Shown here one piece after another: positions 1-6,535 of a DNA stretch of 7,364 bases. The DNA is from Verrucomicrobiota bacterium (GTDB taxonomy: Bacteria > Verrucomicrobiota > Verrucomicrobiia > Chthoniobacterales > UBA10450), in NCBI GenBank assembly GCA_003218615.1, contig QHOD01000173.1:1-7364 (forward strand), read 5' to 3'. The notes under the pieces are model-generated. The model worked only from the letters and a program-made list of their open reading frames with translations, was not told the DNA's origin and did no database searches. Each line of letters opens with the position of its first letter. The first letter of the stretch is position 1. Position numbers and translations under genes: made by a program.

Positions 1-263
1 ACATAGACGACCCCATTCTTCGCATCTTTGAACACGTAGAAAGTTTTGCCGTTCACGGTGGCACGATGAACTTTGTAAGCTGGTAACGTCGCGTAGATTT
101 GTTTTTGCTGCGGCGTTTGCGGTGTAGCAGCGCGAAAGCCGGCTGCACTAAGGAGCGATTCGGTATTCGATGATCCAAGCCCGGCGCAACCGGCCAGACC
201 AAGCATCGCGCTTCCGGCGGCGACGAGAATAACAATGATTAATCGATTCGTTTTAATTTTCAT
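1..263 (-). CDS. Small lipoprotein, C-terminal part outside the window
   Basis: The frame is open from an ATG at 263 to the left edge, giving 87 codons with no stop, so the C-terminus is missing. The N-terminus is a lipoprotein signal peptide: basic MKIKTNR, a hydrophobic stretch at about residues 8-24, and the lipobox LAGC with the lipidated cysteine at residue 26. After it come a Ser/Gly linker, the segment ESLLSAAGFRAATPQTPQQK, and then KVHRATVNGKTFYVFKD, which reads as a short beta-rich globular domain. This pattern (AGF, TPxQ, a Leu-Pro step, then NGK-YVF) resembles small uncharacterised bacterial lipoproteins, but I cannot name a function. It is probably anchored in a membrane facing the periplasm. 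No Shine-Dalgarno site precedes the ATG; the leader is A-rich (CAAAACAAAATC). It is transcribed divergently from the methyltransferase gene. Confidence 0.8.
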   Translation of the reverse strand, partial: MKIKTNRLIIVILVAAGSAMLGLAGCAGLGSSNTESLLSAAGFRAATPQTPQQKQIYATLPAYKVHRATVNGKTFYVFKDAKNGVVY

Positions 264-480
264 GATTTTGTTTTGTTAGGTTAACTGCGTTGAAATTTGA
301 ACCGGCGGTCTGCTCAGTCCGATCCTTGCACAGCAGAAGCCGGAATGGTTAGTGCCGGTCTCCGCTTCGCATTCGCGGCGGCGTTTATCGCAATTTTCGC
401 GGCCGCAGGCAAGCGAAAGAAAATCGCGCGCCACCGCAGGGGGGACTAACGAGCGTAAACACTTCGCCACTGGACAACTC

Positions 481-508
481 GGAGGCGCGAGGCGACTGTT
501 CGCGTCTC
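481..508 (+). promoter_or_regulatory. Hairpin with GGAGG directly before a GTG start
   Basis: The bases 482-490 (GAGGCGCGA) pair with 500-508 (TCGCGTCTC) in a 9-bp stem with one G-U pair and a 9-base loop. The GGAGG at 481-485 is the only good Shine-Dalgarno motif nearby, but it lies 23 bases before the GTG at 509. If only the inner CGCGA/TCGCG stem forms, GGAGG stays single-stranded and is brought to within four bases of the start. If the full stem forms, GGAGG is hidden. Either way the structure should affect initiation. The pairing is seen directly in the sequence; the role is inferred. Confidence 0.5.
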
Positions 509-1147
509 GTGAGTGTTCTGTTTTTTAAGCGCTTCCTGCAGAGACCGTTTCAAATCGCGTCGATCATTCCCAGCTCGAAAGCGCTCGTGGAACGCGTCGC
601 CAGCAAAATGGATTTCAGTCAGCCACGCGTCATCGCGGAGTACGGCCCGGGTGAAGGCGTACACTCGCGCGAGATTGCGCGACGAATGAGTCCGGATTCG
701 CACCTGCTCCTGTTCGAGCTCGATGCGGCGTTCTCGCGTGCACTTGAACGGCAATTTGCAGGCGATGCCCGCATGCATGTGATCCATGGCGATGCAGCCT
801 CTCTGCCATATGAGCTGAAACGTCGCGGCATCGCTTGCTGCGACTATATTCTTTCGGGCATTCCGTTCAGCATTCTCAAGATCGACAAGAAACGCGCGCT
901 CTTGCGAAAAACGCACGATGCACTCGCGCCCGGCGGCAGTTTTATCATTTATCAGGTGACCAACGAGTTGAAGCAGCACGCCACACTTTTCGAGCACGCC
1001 GAATCAGAATATTTCCTGCAAAACATACCGCCGATGTTCATTACCGTTTTTCAAAGAGCGCCATCGCTGCATGGCCGCGGACGACGCGCTGCACAGCCCC
1101 GAAAGGTTTCGGGGTTGGTTCGCGTCGGCGCAGATCGTTCGGCATGA
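509..1147 (+). CDS. PmtA/RsmA-like class I SAM-dependent methyltransferase
   Basis: This 212-residue protein has a Rossmann-fold methyltransferase layout. An N-terminal helix reads FLQRPFQIASIIPSS (residues 9-23), a phrase typical of phospholipid N-methyltransferase-like proteins (start, then 'xPSS'). It is followed by the SAM-binding glycine motif EYGPGEG (44-50), the acidic motif II LFELD (68-72), HGDAASLP (93-100), the motif IV-like SGIPFS (116-121) and PGGSF (141-145). The SGIPF phrase takes the place of the NPPY/NLPY of rRNA adenine dimethylases and is closer to PmtA-type enzymes. Substrates may be phosphatidylethanolamine or another amine, which the sequence does not settle. I chose GTG at 509 because the family usually starts a few residues before the RFL..P motif and no ATG lies upstream in frame. 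The last ~40 residues are basic and low in motifs. The stop overlaps the fumarase start as ATGA. Confidence 0.83.
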   Translation: MSVLFFKRFLQRPFQIASIIPSSKALVERVASKMDFSQPRVIAEYGPGEGVHSREIARRMSPDSHLLLFELDAAFSRALERQFAGDARMHVIHGDAASLPYELKRRGIACCDYILSGIPFSILKIDKKRALLRKTHDALAPGGSFIIYQVTNELKQHATLFEHAESEYFLQNIPPMFITVFQRAPSLHGRGRRAAQPRKVSGLVRVGADRSA

Positions 1148-2556
1148 CGGAGAAACCAACGCGGGTGGAAAAAGATTCGATGGGCGAAATGTCGCTGCCG
1201 GCATCCGCGCTCCATGGCGCCTCCACTCACCGGGCGGTGCTCAATTTTCCGGTGAGCGGTTACCGGTTTTCACGGCCGTTTATTCGCGCCCTAGGCTTGA
1301 TCAAATGGGCGGCCGCGCAGGCAAATCATGATCTCGGTCTGCTCGATGCGGAGCGCGCCGCGTTGATCGTGCAAGCGGCCGAGGGAGTCGCCGAAGGAAA
1401 GCTCGACGACCATTTTCCGCTCGACATTTTTCAGACTGGTTCCGGCACAAGCACAAACACCAACGCGAACGAAGTGATCGCGAATCGGTGCGCGCAGCTC
1501 GCGGGCAAGCCGATCGGGGCGCGTGAACTGGTTCATCCCAACGACCACGTCAACATGGGCCAATCGAGCAATGACGTGATTCCTTCCGCGATCCACATCA
1601 GCGCGGCGGAACAGTTGAAGATTTGTCTGATTCCGGCTTTGGAAAAATTATACGCCGCACTCGAAGCTAAGGCGAAGGAATTCTGGGACATCATCAAGAT
1701 CGGCCGGACCCATTTGATGGACGCGACCCCGATCCGGCTCGGTCAGGAATTTTCCGGTTACGCGCAGCAAGTCGCTTACGGGAAGCAACGCGCGCAAAAA
1801 TCGATGGAAGTTTTAAGGGAACTTGCGCTCGGCGGAACGGCCGTCGGCACGGGATTAAATCGACATGTCGATCTTCCAAAGAAAATGCTTCGGCACTTGG
1901 AGCAGCGCACCGGTATCGCCTTTTACGAGGCAAAAAACCATTTCGAATCGCAAGGCGGTAAGGACGCGGTGGTTGAAGCGAGCGGTCACCTGAAAACCAT
2001 CGCGGTCAGTTTATTCAAAATCGCAAACGACATCCGCTGGCTCGGAAGCGGCCCGCGTTGCGGCATCGGCGAGATTCAACTTCCCGCGACGCAACCGGGC
2101 AGTTCCATCATGCCGGGCAAGGTGAACCCGGTGATGTGCGAATCGGTGATGATGGTCTGCGCACAGGTGATCGGCAATGACACGGCCATTACCTGGGCCG
2201 GGGCAAACGGAAATTTCGAGCTCAACGTGATGATGCCGGTGATGGCGCATAATCTTCTCGAGTCGATCCGGCTGCTTGCGAACGTGATCGATGTTTTCTG
2301 CGACAAATGCGTGACCGGCATCGTGGCGAACGAAGAGCGCTGCCGCGAGCTGATCGAGCTGTCCATGGCGATGGCGACCAGTCTCGCGCCGAAGATCGGT
2401 TATGATCGCGCGGCTGAAATTGCGAAAGAGAGCGCGAAAACCGGACGGAGCGTTCGTGAAATTGCGCGAGAGAAAAAGGTGCTGCCGGAAAAAGAACTCG
2501 AGCGGGCGCTTGATCCGATCAAAATGACTGAGCCGGGCGGCAAAGGCGCGGAGTAA
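1144..2556 (+). CDS. fumC: Class II fumarate hydratase
   Basis: It interconverts fumarate and L-malate in the TCA cycle, in the cytoplasm, as an oxygen-stable iron-free homotetramer. The 470 residues match the usual FumC length (467 in E. coli). Numbering runs two residues ahead of E. coli: the GSGTS substrate loop is near 100, the B-site HPND at 131-134, GRTHLMDATP contains the catalytic His190, and the lyase signature GSSIMPGKVNP (319-329) contains the catalytic Ser320. GGTAVGTGLN is also present. The phrase HPNDHVNMGQSSND together with these motifs argues for fumarase rather than aspartase or argininosuccinate lyase. I chose the ATG at 1144 over the longer frame back to 835 because MTEKPTRVEKDSMGE aligns with known FumC N-termini and because the upstream part lies inside the methyltransferase gene in another frame. 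No clear Shine-Dalgarno site is present, so translation is probably coupled through the ATGA overlap. Confidence 0.97.
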   Translation: MTEKPTRVEKDSMGEMSLPASALHGASTHRAVLNFPVSGYRFSRPFIRALGLIKWAAAQANHDLGLLDAERAALIVQAAEGVAEGKLDDHFPLDIFQTGSGTSTNTNANEVIANRCAQLAGKPIGARELVHPNDHVNMGQSSNDVIPSAIHISAAEQLKICLIPALEKLYAALEAKAKEFWDIIKIGRTHLMDATPIRLGQEFSGYAQQVAYGKQRAQKSMEVLRELALGGTAVGTGLNRHVDLPKKMLRHLEQRTGIAFYEAKNHFESQGGKDAVVEASGHLKTIAVSLFKIANDIRWLGSGPRCGIGEIQLPATQPGSSIMPGKVNPVMCESVMMVCAQVIGNDTAITWAGANGNFELNVMMPVMAHNLLESIRLLANVIDVFCDKCVTGIVANEERCRELIELSMAMATSLAPKIGYDRAAEIAKESAKTGRSVREIAREKKVLPEKELERALDPIKMTEPGGKGAE

Positions 2557-2597
2557 TCGAGTGATGGCGCCGCGCAAGGCGCTGCTAAGTTCGACCT

Positions 2598-2975
2598 ATG
2601 GTTGCTAAACTTGATGGGCCGCAATTTTCCGGTGGAGCGAACATCGCGATCAAATGTCCGAGCCACACCTACGAGCAGACGATCGCGTTTTATCGCGACA
2701 CGCTCGGACTGCCTTTGATCGAGGAAGAAAAAGACGGCTGCATTTTTCAATTCGGGCCGAACCGGCTTTGGATCGACAACGTGCCGAACCTGAGTCATCC
2801 GGATATTTGGCTGGAACTGGAGACGAACGACACCGAAGCAGCTGCGTCATTCCTTAAAGTGAACGGCGTCGCGCGCCGCGACGAGATCGAACAATTGCGG
2901 GAAGATTTCAACGGCTTCTTCATTTCTGCGCCGAACGGTGTGGTCCATCTCGTCATCGGCCACGAGGAAGCGTAG
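2598..2975 (+). CDS. VOC-fold (glyoxalase/bleomycin-resistance-like) protein
   Basis: The 125-residue protein has one vicinal-oxygen-chelate domain built from two beta-alpha-beta-beta-beta units. The first unit carries the family phrase AFYRDTLGLPL (30-40), followed by CIFQFGPNRLWIDN. The second contains LELETNDTEAAASFLKVNG and FFISAPNGVVHLVI. The usual metal ligands are not evident: there is no His/Glu/Gln in the first strand (ANIAIKC), and the C-terminal DPDGN-x-x-E pattern reads APNGVVHL. It may therefore bind a ligand without metal catalysis, or chelate differently. The substrate is unknown. It follows fumC by 41 bases and may share its transcript. No strong ribosome binding site is visible before the ATG. 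It ends 76 bases before the convergent GNAT-methyltransferase gene. Confidence 0.85.
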   Translation: MVAKLDGPQFSGGANIAIKCPSHTYEQTIAFYRDTLGLPLIEEEKDGCIFQFGPNRLWIDNVPNLSHPDIWLELETNDTEAAASFLKVNGVARRDEIEQLREDFNGFFISAPNGVVHLVIGHEEA

Positions 2976-2985
2976 CGGAGTGTGA

Positions 2986-3042
2986 AACGTTAAAACCATT
3001 ACAAGGTTACAAAGTTCCAAACAGTTGAGCCGATTTAACGTT
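2986..3042. repeat. Outer inverted repeat overlapping the terminator
   Basis: AACGTTAAA (2986-2994) and TTTAACGTT (3034-3042) are perfect 9-bp inverted repeats separated by 39 bases. The right arm shares 3037-3042 with the terminator stem, so only one of the two structures can form at a time. Between the arms the sequence drifts through AT-rich units about 8 bases long with a GTTACA-like core (CCATTACA, AGGTTACA, AAGTTCCA). It looks like a degenerate intergenic repeat in the convergent gap. On the minus strand the same arms could help end transcription of the facing gene. Confidence 0.5.
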
Positions 3043-3053
3043 GTAACTTTTTT
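3005..3053 (+). terminator. AT-rich hairpin followed by six T
   Basis: GTTACAAAGTT (3006-3016) pairs with AACGTTGTAAC (3037-3047), an 11-bp stem with one mismatch and a 20-base loop, followed at once by TTTTTT (3048-3053). This is the geometry of an intrinsic terminator for the fumC/VOC transcript, though the stem is AT-rich and so weak. It sits between convergent genes, and the T-run touches the stop codon of the minus-strand gene. A second arm (2986-2994) can compete for the same 3' strand; that is listed separately. Confidence 0.5.
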
Positions 3054-4266
3054 AACCAACAACTTCGGGTGCGCAGCGTCGCCACCGGCCCACCCATGTG
3101 CTCCAGCCGTAGAAGCCCAGGGGCTCCAGACAGCCTGCCGCCATTAACGCATCCACATCGGCCCGGCTCGGCGCGGTCTTTGCGTTTGAGTCTGCGCCGT
3201 AATAATCGTCGATGACCATCCAGCATCCGTCGGCAAATTTATCGCGGTAAGACTCGATGTCGCGCCGTTTACCGGCATCGGCGTCGAGAATCAGCAGCCC
3301 AATTTCATCCCGGCCGAGCAAGTGATGAACTGTGGAGATTGTTTTCGGCTCAAAGGAATGGCCCTTGATAAGAGTGACTAACTCCGACACCCGTTGCCGG
3401 GCGAGGTTTCGTTCCAAATCGTGCAAGATATTGCGCGTGCCGAGTCGTTTGTGTTTCACGCTTCCGCCGGGTTCGATTGCAATCAGTTTTTTTTGCCGGC
3501 CCGAATCGCGCACGCCAAACGCCGCCGCGATTGTCGCCCCGCCGACAAACGCGCCGATTTCGAGGATTTGTCCGGAGCAAATTTTCGCAAAATGATAGAT
3601 GAGGATCAGCACGTCCAGATGCAGCATGGAATGTTTGTCACGGACTTTGAGGAGCGCCAAATGAATCGGCTCCTGGCGGTACTGCATCAGCGTGCGCATC
3701 AGGCTAAGAGAATCGTTAAGTTGATTGCCAAATCCCGATGCCTGCGCTGGAGATTCCACGGTCGCGTCATGGCGCGCGGGACAATGCCGCCCCATCACGA
3801 TGAGGTCACGCTCCACACTACCGAGCCGTGCGATAGCCGGGAGTAGCCCCCAGCGCTGGAACCCGAGCCGCTCAAATAATTTTAGACTCGGCTCGTTATG
3901 CCCGAAAATCAGACCAACAATGGCCGTGATCCCGAGCGACGACGCGCGGCTGATTGCTTCTTCCAATAAACGTCGGGCCACGCCGCGACGCCGGAATTTT
4001 TCGTCGACATAGACGCTGATCTCAGCCGTGCCGCGATATGCGCAGCGTGGCAGGAATTTTTTGAAATCCAGCCAGCCAATCACACGGCCGTCGGATTCCG
4101 CCACCCAGACTGGATGTTGGTCCGGCGAATGTTCGCGGAACCAGGGCAAACGCGCTTCGACCGTGGTTGGTTCAAGCTCGGCTGTTACCATGCGCGTCGG
4201 CACAGTGGCATTGTAAATGTCGATGATGGCCGGGAGATCGGATTCGAGCGCGTCGCGGATAATCAT
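3052..4266 (-). CDS. GNAT acetyltransferase fused to class I methyltransferase-like domain
   Basis: One uninterrupted frame encodes 404 residues in two domains. Residues 1-162 form a GNAT acetyltransferase of the phosphinothricin/methionine-sulfoximine type (MnaT/PAT-like). They begin MIIRDALESDLPAIIDIYNA, carry AYRGTAEISVYVDEKFRRRG with the acetyl-CoA loop RRRGVA (92-97), and end with HNEPSLKLFERLGFQRWG. Such enzymes are normally about 165-180 residues and end here. After a polar linker (about 163-195) comes a methyltransferase-like domain: ILEIGAFVGG (234-243), acidic IAIEP (272-276), LLILDADA (324-331) and VIDDYY (351-356), as in Methyltransf_24-type proteins. Small-molecule modification by acetyl and methyl transfer is a guess; substrates are unknown. 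The ATG at 4266 matches the family N-terminus; a GTG at 4278 would add MSRE. Neither start has a good Shine-Dalgarno site. The gene lies 84 bases after the MBL gene and converges on the VOC gene. Confidence 0.85.
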   Translation of the reverse strand: MIIRDALESDLPAIIDIYNATVPTRMVTAELEPTTVEARLPWFREHSPDQHPVWVAESDGRVIGWLDFKKFLPRCAYRGTAEISVYVDEKFRRRGVARRLLEEAISRASSLGITAIVGLIFGHNEPSLKLFERLGFQRWGLLPAIARLGSVERDLIVMGRHCPARHDATVESPAQASGFGNQLNDSLSLMRTLMQYRQEPIHLALLKVRDKHSMLHLDVLILIYHFAKICSGQILEIGAFVGGATIAAAFGVRDSGRQKKLIAIEPGGSVKHKRLGTRNILHDLERNLARQRVSELVTLIKGHSFEPKTISTVHHLLGRDEIGLLILDADAGKRRDIESYRDKFADGCWMVIDDYYGADSNAKTAPSRADVDALMAAGCLEPLGFYGWSTWVGRWRRCAPEVVG

Positions 4267-4272
4267 TTCTCG

Positions 4273-4302
4273 AGACACGAATTAGCACGAATTGTAACGA
4301 AT
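4273..4302. repeat. Three 10-bp phased ACGAAT repeats
   Basis: Three consecutive 10-base units, AGACACGAAT, TAGCACGAAT and TGTAACGAAT, each end in ACGAAT (4277-4282, 4287-4292, 4297-4302). On the coding strand of the next gene they read ATTCGT every 10 bases, one helical turn apart, ending just before the ATG at 4266. They could be a protein-binding array on one DNA face, or a fragment of a dispersed intergenic repeat. The repeats are plain in the sequence; the function is not known. Confidence 0.6.
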
Positions 4303-4350
4303 CAAACAAAGCAATCCGTGTCGAGTTGGCGAAATTAGTGTGGCAGGTAG

Positions 4351-5106
4351 CTAAGCGGGGATAACCTGGAAGAATGCATTTTCGAAAGTCGGCTGAAACG
4401 GCCCAGAGTTTGTTTCACCGATTCGAAATCGCGCACTGATTTTTGATTGACTGGCGATGTGGATTTCTAGGTCGATCTTGCCGTGCTTTGCCAGCGAGCC
4501 GCGCACAGCGGTCACGGCCAGCTCGGGCGTGTTGCAATCCCGGCTGAGATGTCCGAGAACCACGCGCTCGATTTTTCCCGACAATAACTCCTCGATCACG
4601 CCCGCTGCCGCCGCGTTCGAGAGATGCCCATGCCGCGATTGAATCCGCTGTTTTACCGGCCACGGCCGGTGCGTGTCGTTCTGCAAAAGTTTTTCGTCGT
4701 GATTGGTTTCGATGACGAGCGTCTGCACTTCGCGCAATCGCTCGATCACCATCTTCGTCGGGTAACCGAGATCGGTGATGAAGCCGAGACCGCCGGAGCC
4801 AGCGTGAAAAGCAAAACCGAGCGGATCGACCGCGTCATGCGGCACCGGGAACGTTTGCACGGTCATGTCGCAGATTGAGAACTCCGAGCCGGTGCGAAAG
4901 ATTCGCCAATTGGTCGCCGCGGCCACTTGCTCGAATAATCCGTCGCTGCGAATCGCTTCTGCGGTAAGCGCATTGCAATAAATCGGCACGTGAAACTTTC
5001 GGCACAGCGCACTCAAGCCGCCATCGACAAGAATCTTGCAATGCTCGGTCGCGACCAGTGCGCTGTTTCCCGCGCTGCCGCTGCCGAGCATGGTCAAGCT
5101 GAACAC
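4351..5106 (-). CDS. WalJ/YycJ-like MBL-fold protein lacking the HxHxDH motif
   Basis: The 251-residue protein matches the WalJ/YycJ branch of metallo-beta-lactamase-fold hydrolases, whose members are putative nucleases or phosphodiesterases. The N-terminus FSLTMLGSGSAGNSALV and ILVDGGLSA (25-33) are typical. Later ligands are kept: PHDAVDPLGF (His90), FITDLG (Asp112), RHGHLSN (159-164) and VVLGHLSRD (His186). The segment normally found after GLSA, about 35 residues with a helix, a strand and the metal motif THxHxDH, is absent. GLSA (30-33) is joined directly to LCRKFHVPIYC (34-44), which in relatives lies just after that motif. The reading frame is intact across the junction at 5007/5008. 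Without the motif the protein should not hold the usual two metals, so it may be inactive, regulatory, or an assembly artefact. The GTG start at 5106 is set by the first beta strand; there is no clear ribosome binding site. Confidence 0.85.
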   Translation of the reverse strand: MFSLTMLGSGSAGNSALVATEHCKILVDGGLSALCRKFHVPIYCNALTAEAIRSDGLFEQVAAATNWRIFRTGSEFSICDMTVQTFPVPHDAVDPLGFAFHAGSGGLGFITDLGYPTKMVIERLREVQTLVIETNHDEKLLQNDTHRPWPVKQRIQSRHGHLSNAAAAGVIEELLSGKIERVVLGHLSRDCNTPELAVTAVRGSLAKHGKIDLEIHIASQSKISARFRIGETNSGPFQPTFENAFFQVIPA

Positions 5107-5197
5107 GGGTCTTAAGTTAGCCGCGCTTGTTCAGTTTACGCAAATGGAAACGAACAACTCAAAGGTTTCGCGAGCACTTGGAGCAGAGGCTTCGCAT

Positions 5198-6535
5198 TTA
5201 TCGTCGCCCGATTGCCGGACGATATAGCTCCGCGCCCGTGTGCGACGAAGCGTTGTAGAATGTTTTGACCGCGTCGTACCCCTTGAACAGTGTCCGGGAA
5301 ATGTTCGGCTTATTCGATCCGTAGGTAGATTGGTCCACCGCGCCGGTGATTCCGAATCCGGCCTCGTCCCAATAGCTTCCAGCAAAAAGAGCGCTCTGAA
5401 AGGCCGCATTTGGACCGCCAACTTGCGAGTAGTTGTTGCCAGCCTTGTAGTACTCATCACACCAATCGAAGATGAATCCGCCGACGCAAACCTGATTGCC
5501 GCCCGCACCAAGGTTCGCCTTGATCGCGTTCCATTGCGAAGTCAGGAACGTCGCGACAGGAACGGCCGCGAAATAGGGCTGACCTGTGCCCATCTGGCTC
5601 TCAGGCACATCATCCAGGTTTGTGATTGGGATTGTAGCGGTTTGGCCGTAAACACCAGGCGCTGGCCGGGTGGTATGTGGAGTGCCCCATTCCCCGAGAA
5701 TAAGCGGCTTTTTAATATGAAGCTTGTTCATGAGCGCCAAATATTGGGTGAAAATCGGATCCCCGGTTCCGCCAAGCTCCGGTCCGCGATAGATGTTGAT
5801 TGCCCATGCATCGAGATTTTTGAGCTTGCCGGATTGTTCGCCCAGCTTGATCGCCGGCCAACTGTTTGCAGCCGTGTAATCATCCTTGGTCGCAGACATA
5901 AGGAATGGCCGCTCGCCCTGGCTAACGCCCGCAGCCTTCGCTGCATCGATCAATTGCCCAAAGTTCGTCCAGAACTGGGCGTTTCTGGTTACGCCATCGA
6001 AGATTTCGTTGCCGATTATGTATCCGAAGACCGCCGGATGCTTGACCGTGCTTTTTACCATTTTCTGGTACTGGCTTTTATAAGCCTTCAGCTCGTCACC
6101 ACCTTTGGCGATCAAGTCCCCACGTGTGAAGGAAAACATCACGACGTAAACCGGATTGGCTCCGCCGTTCCAGCAGTAATCGAGAAAATCCTTCCAATTT
6201 CCAGCCGTTCCGGGTGCGCCGGCGTTTAGATCAGGATCACCGGCATACAGTTTGATCACATTGACGCCGGCCTCGCGAATTTTGTCGATATCGGGCTTCC
6301 AAACGTTCGCGTAAATCGGCACAAAGTAATCGCCAAAGGGAACATTACCCGGAGCGGTGCCGATTGGTACCGGCGCGTAGTTCATCCCTTTGATGGCAAA
6401 AGGCTTTCCGTCGAGGTGCAGATTGTAACCGGCCGCAGTCACTCTGACGTTGGCTTCCCTTGCTGGATAGGCCGTTGTGGCGGCGCCAGTCAGAACAATT
6501 GCGGCGATAACGTAACGCGATTGCGCGAAACGCAT
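5198..6535 (-). CDS. Secreted clan GH-A glycosidase or transglycosidase
   Basis: The 445-residue protein starts with a Sec-type signal peptide (MRFAQSRYVIAAIVLTGAAT, probable cleavage after AYPA near residue 25). It continues as a TIM-barrel glycosidase opening with LHLDGKPFAIKGMNYAPVPI (40-58). The two catalytic glutamates of a GH-A retaining enzyme are visible: acid/base in GYIIGNEIF (Glu177, after strand 4) and nucleophile in LILGEWGTPH (Glu282, after strand 7). The overall style, including VNVIKLYAGDPD, DAWAINIYRG and GGFIFDWCDEYYK, recalls GH2-barrel and GH72-like beta-glucan-acting proteins, but the family and substrate are not fixed by sequence alone. It is expected in the periplasm or outside the cell. 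The frame stays open upstream to a TTG at 6757 and beyond; I chose the ATG at 6535 because it places the signal peptide at the N-terminus. Only a weak GGGG precedes it. It lies 91 bases upstream of the MBL gene on the same strand. Confidence 0.82.
   Translation of the reverse strand: MRFAQSRYVIAAIVLTGAATTAYPAREANVRVTAAGYNLHLDGKPFAIKGMNYAPVPIGTAPGNVPFGDYFVPIYANVWKPDIDKIREAGVNVIKLYAGDPDLNAGAPGTAGNWKDFLDYCWNGGANPVYVVMFSFTRGDLIAKGGDELKAYKSQYQKMVKSTVKHPAVFGYIIGNEIFDGVTRNAQFWTNFGQLIDAAKAAGVSQGERPFLMSATKDDYTAANSWPAIKLGEQSGKLKNLDAWAINIYRGPELGGTGDPIFTQYLALMNKLHIKKPLILGEWGTPHTTRPAPGVYGQTATIPITNLDDVPESQMGTGQPYFAAVPVATFLTSQWNAIKANLGAGGNQVCVGGFIFDWCDEYYKAGNNYSQVGGPNAAFQSALFAGSYWDEAGFGITGAVDQSTYGSNKPNISRTLFKGYDAVKTFYNASSHTGAELYRPAIGRR

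Noticed and set aside
390..427. Imperfect dyad GCAATTTTC / GAAAATCGC in the divergent gap
   Set aside because: It has one mismatch in nine pairs, a 20-base loop and no associated promoter or T-run; it may be chance.
276..470. 64-codon minus-strand frame rich in Cys and Arg
   Set aside because: It lies in the divergent gap, has no recognisable domain and no ribosome binding site, and its composition is what high-GC non-coding DNA gives.
446..997. 183-codon minus-strand frame
   Set aside because: It is the antisense shadow of the SAM methyltransferase; no motif is seen in it.
835..1143. Upstream 103-codon extension of the fumarase frame
   Set aside because: It overlaps the methyltransferase in another frame, and FumC homologues start at the ATG at 1144.
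2011..2577. 188-codon minus-strand frame
   Set aside because: It is antisense to the conserved C-terminal half of fumarase; it is a shadow of the GC-rich codon pattern.
2564..2608. 14-codon leader-like frame (MAPRKALLSS...) overlapping the VOC start
   Set aside because: It is too short to support and has no Shine-Dalgarno site. The GCGCC/GGCGC dyad inside it is only five base pairs with no T-run.
5240..6229. 329-codon plus-strand frame
   Set aside because: It is wholly antisense to the glycosidase, whose frame has a signal peptide and both catalytic glutamates. The plus-strand translation has no family motif.
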